DNA of 9,581 nucleotides, taken from NCBI GenBank assembly GCA_019751475.1, contig JAIENH010000275.1:1-9581 (forward strand), written 5' to 3'. A program made the position numbers and the translations under genes. Numbering within the stretch: position 1 is the first letter of the stretch; every line of letters starts with the position of its first letter. The stretch is from Cyclobacteriaceae bacterium. GTDB taxonomy: Bacteria > Bacteroidota > Bacteroidia > Cytophagales > Cyclobacteriaceae. Positions 7,023 through 9,581 of this stretch are shown piece by piece. The notes under the pieces are model-generated. The model saw nothing but the letters and a program-made list of their open reading frames with translations. It made no database searches and was not told the origin of the DNA.

Positions 7023-7064
7023 GGTGGTGAATTGTTGGGAATGAACAGATAACGCTGATTAAAT

Positions 7065-7166
7065 ATGTCACGCTATACAAGCCTGGAGCACATCAAATTC
7101 CTGTTGCAGGAAGTGCATGCTGTTGAAGAACTTTTTTCCAAGCCGCGTTTCTCTCATCTCAACTGA
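7065..7166 (+). pseudogene. N-terminal segment of acyl-CoA dehydrogenase, cut off by in-frame TGA
   Basis: The ATG at 7065 opens 33 codons (MSRYTSLEHIKFLLQEVHAV...FSKPRFSHLN) ending in TGA at 7164-7166. The peptide matches the short N-terminal helical region (PF12418 type, RYTSLENIKFLLYEV-like in relatives) that precedes the catalytic domains of about 600-residue acyl-CoA dehydrogenases. It is in the same frame as the dehydrogenase body starting at 7179: after the TGA the frame continues EQAWM into the rest. Read through, the whole gene would be 7065-8870, about 601 codons, the family's usual length. Relatives have Lys or Arg around the stop position, so a CGA or AGA to TGA change is the simplest explanation. 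Whether this is true mutation, gene splitting or sequence error cannot be told here. Confidence 0.75.
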
Positions 7167-7178
7167 GAACAGGCCTGG

Positions 7179-8870
7179 ATGATCGTGGAGTCTGCCAAGT
7201 TGCTAGCCGATCGACACATGGCTCCGTACTTCAAGGAGATGGACGAAAAGAAAGCAGAGTACGATGGTCATGGTGGAGTAAAGACTCATCCTCAACTCAA
7301 GATCATCATTCACGAAGCCGCACAGCAAGGTTGGATTTCAGGGGCATCATCTTTTGAATTGGGAGGTTTGCAACTGCCCATGATGATTTTTAATTCAGGC
7401 CAACATATATTCCAAGCTGCGAATAACGGGTGCCAGGGCTACTTTAGTTTGACCACCGGCTCAGCCGCACTCATTACCAGCTTTGGCAATCACCAGCAGA
7501 TCGAAATGTTCGTACCCAAGATGTTTGGCGGTGAGTGGCAAGGCACCATGGCCCTTACGGAACCACAAGCAGGTAGTTCGCTCACCGATATCACTACGAG
7601 TGCTTCGCTGCGCGAGGATGGAATGTATTCCATCACAGGACAAAAAATTTTTATATCGGGAGGTCAGCACGAAGCCTGCAATAACTTTGTTCATCTGACG
7701 CTGGCGCGGATAAAAGGTGCACCGGCCGGAGTAAAAGGAATTTCATTGTTTATTATACCCAAGTTTTGGCCCCAAGCCGATGGCTCGTTGGTAGCTAATG
7801 ATGTTTTCTGTGCAGGCGATTTTCAAAAAATGGGTCAGCGCGGATATTGTACTACGCACCTTGTTTTTGGTGAACAAAACAATTGTAAGGGCTGGCTCGT
7901 GGGTGAGCCCAACAAAGGTCTTACCTACATGTTTCAAATGATGAACGAGGCTCGCATCAGTGTGGGGCTCTCGGCCGCTTCCGTGGCAATGGCTGCGTAT
8001 CAGGCTTCTTTACAATACGCCAGCGAGCGCCCCCAGGGAAGACTTGCCAGCGAAAAAGATCCGCTTAAGCCGCCCACTCTTATTATCAATCATCCGGATG
8101 TGCAGCGTATGCTGCTTACGCAAAAAGCTATTGTAGAAGGTGCCCTTTCACTTGTGATGGAATGCAATCGCCTGACAGACAACATGCATGTGGCAGAAGG
8201 CGAGGAGAAGCATACGAACTGGCTGTTGTTGGAAATCCTCACACCGATTGTAAAGACTTATGCAGCGGAGCAAGGAAGCAGGTCGGCTGCTCTTGCCATT
8301 CAGACATTAGGTGGGTATGGCTTTACGATGGATTTCCCCGTGCAGCAACACTATCGTGATTTAAAAATTATGTCGCTCTATGAGGGCACCACAGGCATTC
8401 AATCGCTGGATTTATTGGGCCGCAAAGTCACGATGGAAAAAGGTAAAGCATTGACAGAACTTATCCGCACCATTGAAGACTGCATCCGTCAAGCCGACAC
8501 CTACGGATCATTACAACCATTCGCGAAAGCGCTGAAAGTAGAATTGGAACGAGTGCAGGCAGTCACGTCACATCTCACTGCTTTGATGGGCTCAGGCGAT
8601 ATCGATCGGTCGTTGGCCGATGCTGCGGTCTATATGGAATTGTTGAGCTATGGGGTGATTGGATGGCAATGGCTAAAGCAGGCTACGGTAGCCTACACGC
8701 AATTGCAATCTTCCAACTTTACCAACCAGACGCGCGAGTTCTACGAGGGCAAGGTTCATACAATGAAATTCTTCTTCCGCTATGAGCTGCCTCATGCCGA
8801 GGCTTGCGCGAAGACCATCTTAAACCCGGAGTTTCTTACCAACCTTCGTAAGAGGGAAGTGCTCGCCTGA
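7179..8870 (+). CDS. Acyl-CoA dehydrogenase, catalytic body (N-terminal segment separated by TGA)
   Basis: There are 563 residues from the first ATG after the in-frame TGA at 7164-7166. The enzyme oxidises acyl-CoA to trans-2-enoyl-CoA with FAD. Order: helical N-terminal domain (about 1-115), with relatives' PYFKEMDEK and LGGLQLP segments; the FAD-contacting beta domain with MALTEPQAGSSLTDI (124-138) and the ISGGQHE stretch; the helical C-terminal domain with QTLGGYGFTMDFPVQQHYRD (375-394); and the catalytic glutamate in LYEGTTGIQ (Glu402). A further tail of about 145 residues after the ACAD core fits the long bacterial FadE-like class (PF12806-type C-terminus). The true ancestral start is 7065, 114 bp upstream in the same frame. 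Translation from 7179 would need re-initiation 13 bases after the stop. Together with the MaoC hydratase and SDR upstream it completes a beta-oxidation-like set. Loss of the N-terminal 38 residues may or may not abolish activity. Confidence 0.88.
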   Translation: MIVESAKLLADRHMAPYFKEMDEKKAEYDGHGGVKTHPQLKIIIHEAAQQGWISGASSFELGGLQLPMMIFNSGQHIFQAANNGCQGYFSLTTGSAALITSFGNHQQIEMFVPKMFGGEWQGTMALTEPQAGSSLTDITTSASLREDGMYSITGQKIFISGGQHEACNNFVHLTLARIKGAPAGVKGISLFIIPKFWPQADGSLVANDVFCAGDFQKMGQRGYCTTHLVFGEQNNCKGWLVGEPNKGLTYMFQMMNEARISVGLSAASVAMAAYQASLQYASERPQGRLASEKDPLKPPTLIINHPDVQRMLLTQKAIVEGALSLVMECNRLTDNMHVAEGEEKHTNWLLLEILTPIVKTYAAEQGSRSAALAIQTLGGYGFTMDFPVQQHYRDLKIMSLYEGTTGIQSLDLLGRKVTMEKGKALTELIRTIEDCIRQADTYGSLQPFAKALKVELERVQAVTSHLTALMGSGDIDRSLADAAVYMELLSYGVIGWQWLKQATVAYTQLQSSNFTNQTREFYEGKVHTMKFFFRYELPHAEACAKTILNPEFLTNLRKREVLA

Positions 8871-8927
8871 AGTTTTTACTCATATTTTTGAGACATTTTG
8901 ACTTATTAAGCCAATATTATCGTATCA

Positions 8928-8948
8928 TTTAAGACATTATGTCTTAAA
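8928..8948. promoter_or_regulatory. Perfect 9-bp inverted repeat upstream of hsp20, possible operator or activator site
   Basis: TTTAAGACA (8928-8936) and TGTCTTAAA (8940-8948) are exact reverse complements separated by TTA. A half-site-like AGACATTTTGAC lies about 40 bp upstream (8891-8902). The symmetry fits a dimeric regulator. The stem is A+T-rich and no T-run follows on the plus strand, so it is a poor rho-independent terminator for the dehydrogenase gene. It lies 68 bp before the hsp20 start. Its function is inferred. Confidence 0.5.
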
Positions 8949-8966
8949 AACGTCTGAATTTCGCAC

Positions 8967-8982
8967 CGGCACAGATTTTCCT
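8967..8982 (+). promoter_or_regulatory. Sigma54-like promoter element upstream of hsp20
   Basis: CGGCACAGATTTTCCT resembles the -24/-12 consensus TGGCAC-N5-TTGCA. The GGCAC block is intact (GG at 8968-8969), the N10 spacing is correct and the T-run is present, but the -12 dinucleotide is CC (8980-8981) where GC is expected. Transcription would start near 8993, giving a leader of about 23 nt. The inverted repeat at 8928-8948 would then sit upstream, where an enhancer-binding protein could act. The altered -12 G keeps confidence low. Confidence 0.35.
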
Positions 8983-9015
8983 ATGGAAGGGGTACAACTA
9001 AAAAATTAAAACGTT

Positions 9016-9444
9016 ATGAGCATAATAAAATACAACGCGAACGACTTCGTACCGATTTCGTTCAGCAGCATGATCGATCGTTTCTTCAACGATTCAATGG
9101 TTCGTTCAGGAAGAAGTTCCTTTGTACCAAAGGTTGACATTTTAGAAAATGATCAGGCCTATGAAATCCACGTAGCTGCTCCTGGATTGAGCAAAGAAGA
9201 TTTTAATGTGGAAGTGAAAGACAGTTTTCTCACCATCAGTGGTGAGCGCAAATTCTCAAGTGAGAAGAAAGACAAGAACTATCATGCCATTGAGACGCAG
9301 TATGGCTCATTTAGCCGCTCGTTTTCGTTGCCGGATAACGTTGATTCCTCCAAGATCAACGCCAAGTACAATAATGGCATGCTGGAGTTGAATTTGCCGA
9401 AAGACGAGAAGAAGGCTTTAAAGACCTCCATCAAAGTAAATTAA
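9016..9444 (+). CDS. Hsp20/alpha-crystallin small heat shock protein
   Basis: This 142-residue protein is of typical bacterial length. A short variable N-terminus (1-35, with SMIDRFFNDSM) is followed by the alpha-crystallin domain (about 36-127), including PKVDILENDQAYEIHVAAPGL, a VEVKDSFLTISGERK strand pair and the signature AKYNNGMLELNLPK (116-129, the A-x-x-x-n-G-x-L motif). The C-terminal tail has an I-x-V oligomerisation motif (IKV at 139-141). It is an ATP-independent cytoplasmic holdase that binds unfolding proteins and passes them to DnaK/ClpB. The ATG at 9016 follows an A-rich leader without a Shine-Dalgarno sequence. It is monocistronic by layout: 145 bp after the dehydrogenase and followed by its own terminator. 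Upstream there are a sigma54-like element and an inverted repeat, and I see no CIRCE sequence. Confidence 0.96.
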   Translation: MSIIKYNANDFVPISFSSMIDRFFNDSMVRSGRSSFVPKVDILENDQAYEIHVAAPGLSKEDFNVEVKDSFLTISGERKFSSEKKDKNYHAIETQYGSFSRSFSLPDNVDSSKINAKYNNGMLELNLPKDEKKALKTSIKVN

Positions 9445-9469
9445 TGGATTTAGGTTGTGGGGTAGGGTT

Positions 9470-9498
9470 AGGGCGTTCCGGAAACGGGCGCCCTTTTT
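9470..9498 (+). terminator. Rho-independent terminator of hsp20
   Basis: AGGGCG (9470-9475) pairs with CGCCCT (9489-9494), possibly extended by G-T pairs inside, around a loop containing TTCCGGAAA. Five T residues (9494-9498) follow. It lies 26 bp after the hsp20 stop. Confidence 0.8.
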
Positions 9499-9546
9499 CG
9501 CTTTTATAGGTGCGATCAAAAGTGCAGGCTTAAGTATATTTTTTCC

Positions 9547-9580
9547 CGCAGATTTTCGCGGATTAAAGACTTCGCAGATT
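9547..9580. repeat. Degenerate direct repeat of CGCAGATT, cut by window end
   Basis: Three copies of an 8-base unit are present: CGCAGATT (9547-9554), CGCGGATT (9557-9564) and CGCAGATT (9573-9580), at uneven spacing of 10 and 16 bases. Short CGCAGATT-rich stretches recur in intergenic DNA of Flavobacteria and other Bacteroidota as I recall them. The element probably continues past the window, so its full length and nature are unknown. Confidence 0.5.
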
Positions 9581-9581
9581 T

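Noticed and set aside
7164..7166. TGA read as tryptophan or selenocysteine
   Set aside because: TGA ends other genes here (919-921, 1628-1630, 7020-7022, 8868-8870) and Trp is TGG throughout. Related dehydrogenases have a basic residue, not Cys/Sec or Trp, near this place.

Overview
The window looks like a chromosomal segment of a Bacteroidota bacterium, most likely from the Cytophagales. The signs are: A-rich leaders without Shine-Dalgarno sequences before nearly every gene; an ECF sigma factor C-terminus of the type common in this phylum; a TPR-CHAT protein; a GC-rich CCCGAT/ATCGGG palindromic repeat; and CGCAGATT-type intergenic repeats. TGA, TAA and TGG are used in the standard way (code 11). 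Assignment to Cytophagales is inference from gene style, not from a marker gene.

Left part (1-4379), a putative signalling and proteolysis module. The C-terminal end of an ECF sigma factor is followed after 7 bp by a single-pass membrane protein. That protein has an anti-sigma-like cytoplasmic N-terminus and periplasmic TPRs. Next comes an A+T-rich gene of unknown function (983-1630). Facing it, and overlapping its 3' end by 53 bp, is a 933-residue TPR-CHAT caspase-like protease with an intact His/Cys dyad, a predicted export signal and a C-terminal membrane anchor. A near-perfect 32-bp hairpin sits at the convergent junction, inside the protease coding sequence.

Middle (4380-4769), an RNA and repeat region. 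It holds a tRNA-Asn(GTT) gene on the minus strand with its own rho-independent terminator. Upstream of the tRNA lies a second, broken copy of the tRNA 5' half, whose D-loop is interrupted by a 29-bp palindrome.

Right part (4770-8870), a co-directional acyl-CoA metabolism operon. It contains an MDR (quinone oxidoreductase/enoyl reductase-like) protein fused to a MaoC/NodN-like hydratase, a FabG-like SDR and an acyl-CoA dehydrogenase. Together these can supply acyl-CoA oxidation, enoyl hydration and hydroxyacyl/ketoacyl interconversion. The dehydrogenase carries an in-frame TGA at 7164-7166, after a recognisable 33-residue N-terminal segment. The gene is therefore either broken, split and re-initiated at 7179, or affected by a sequence error.

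Right edge (8871-9581). An Hsp20 small heat shock protein gene follows a 145-bp leader with a perfect inverted repeat and a sigma54-like element. It ends in a hairpin terminator, and the window closes in a degenerate CGCAGATT repeat.
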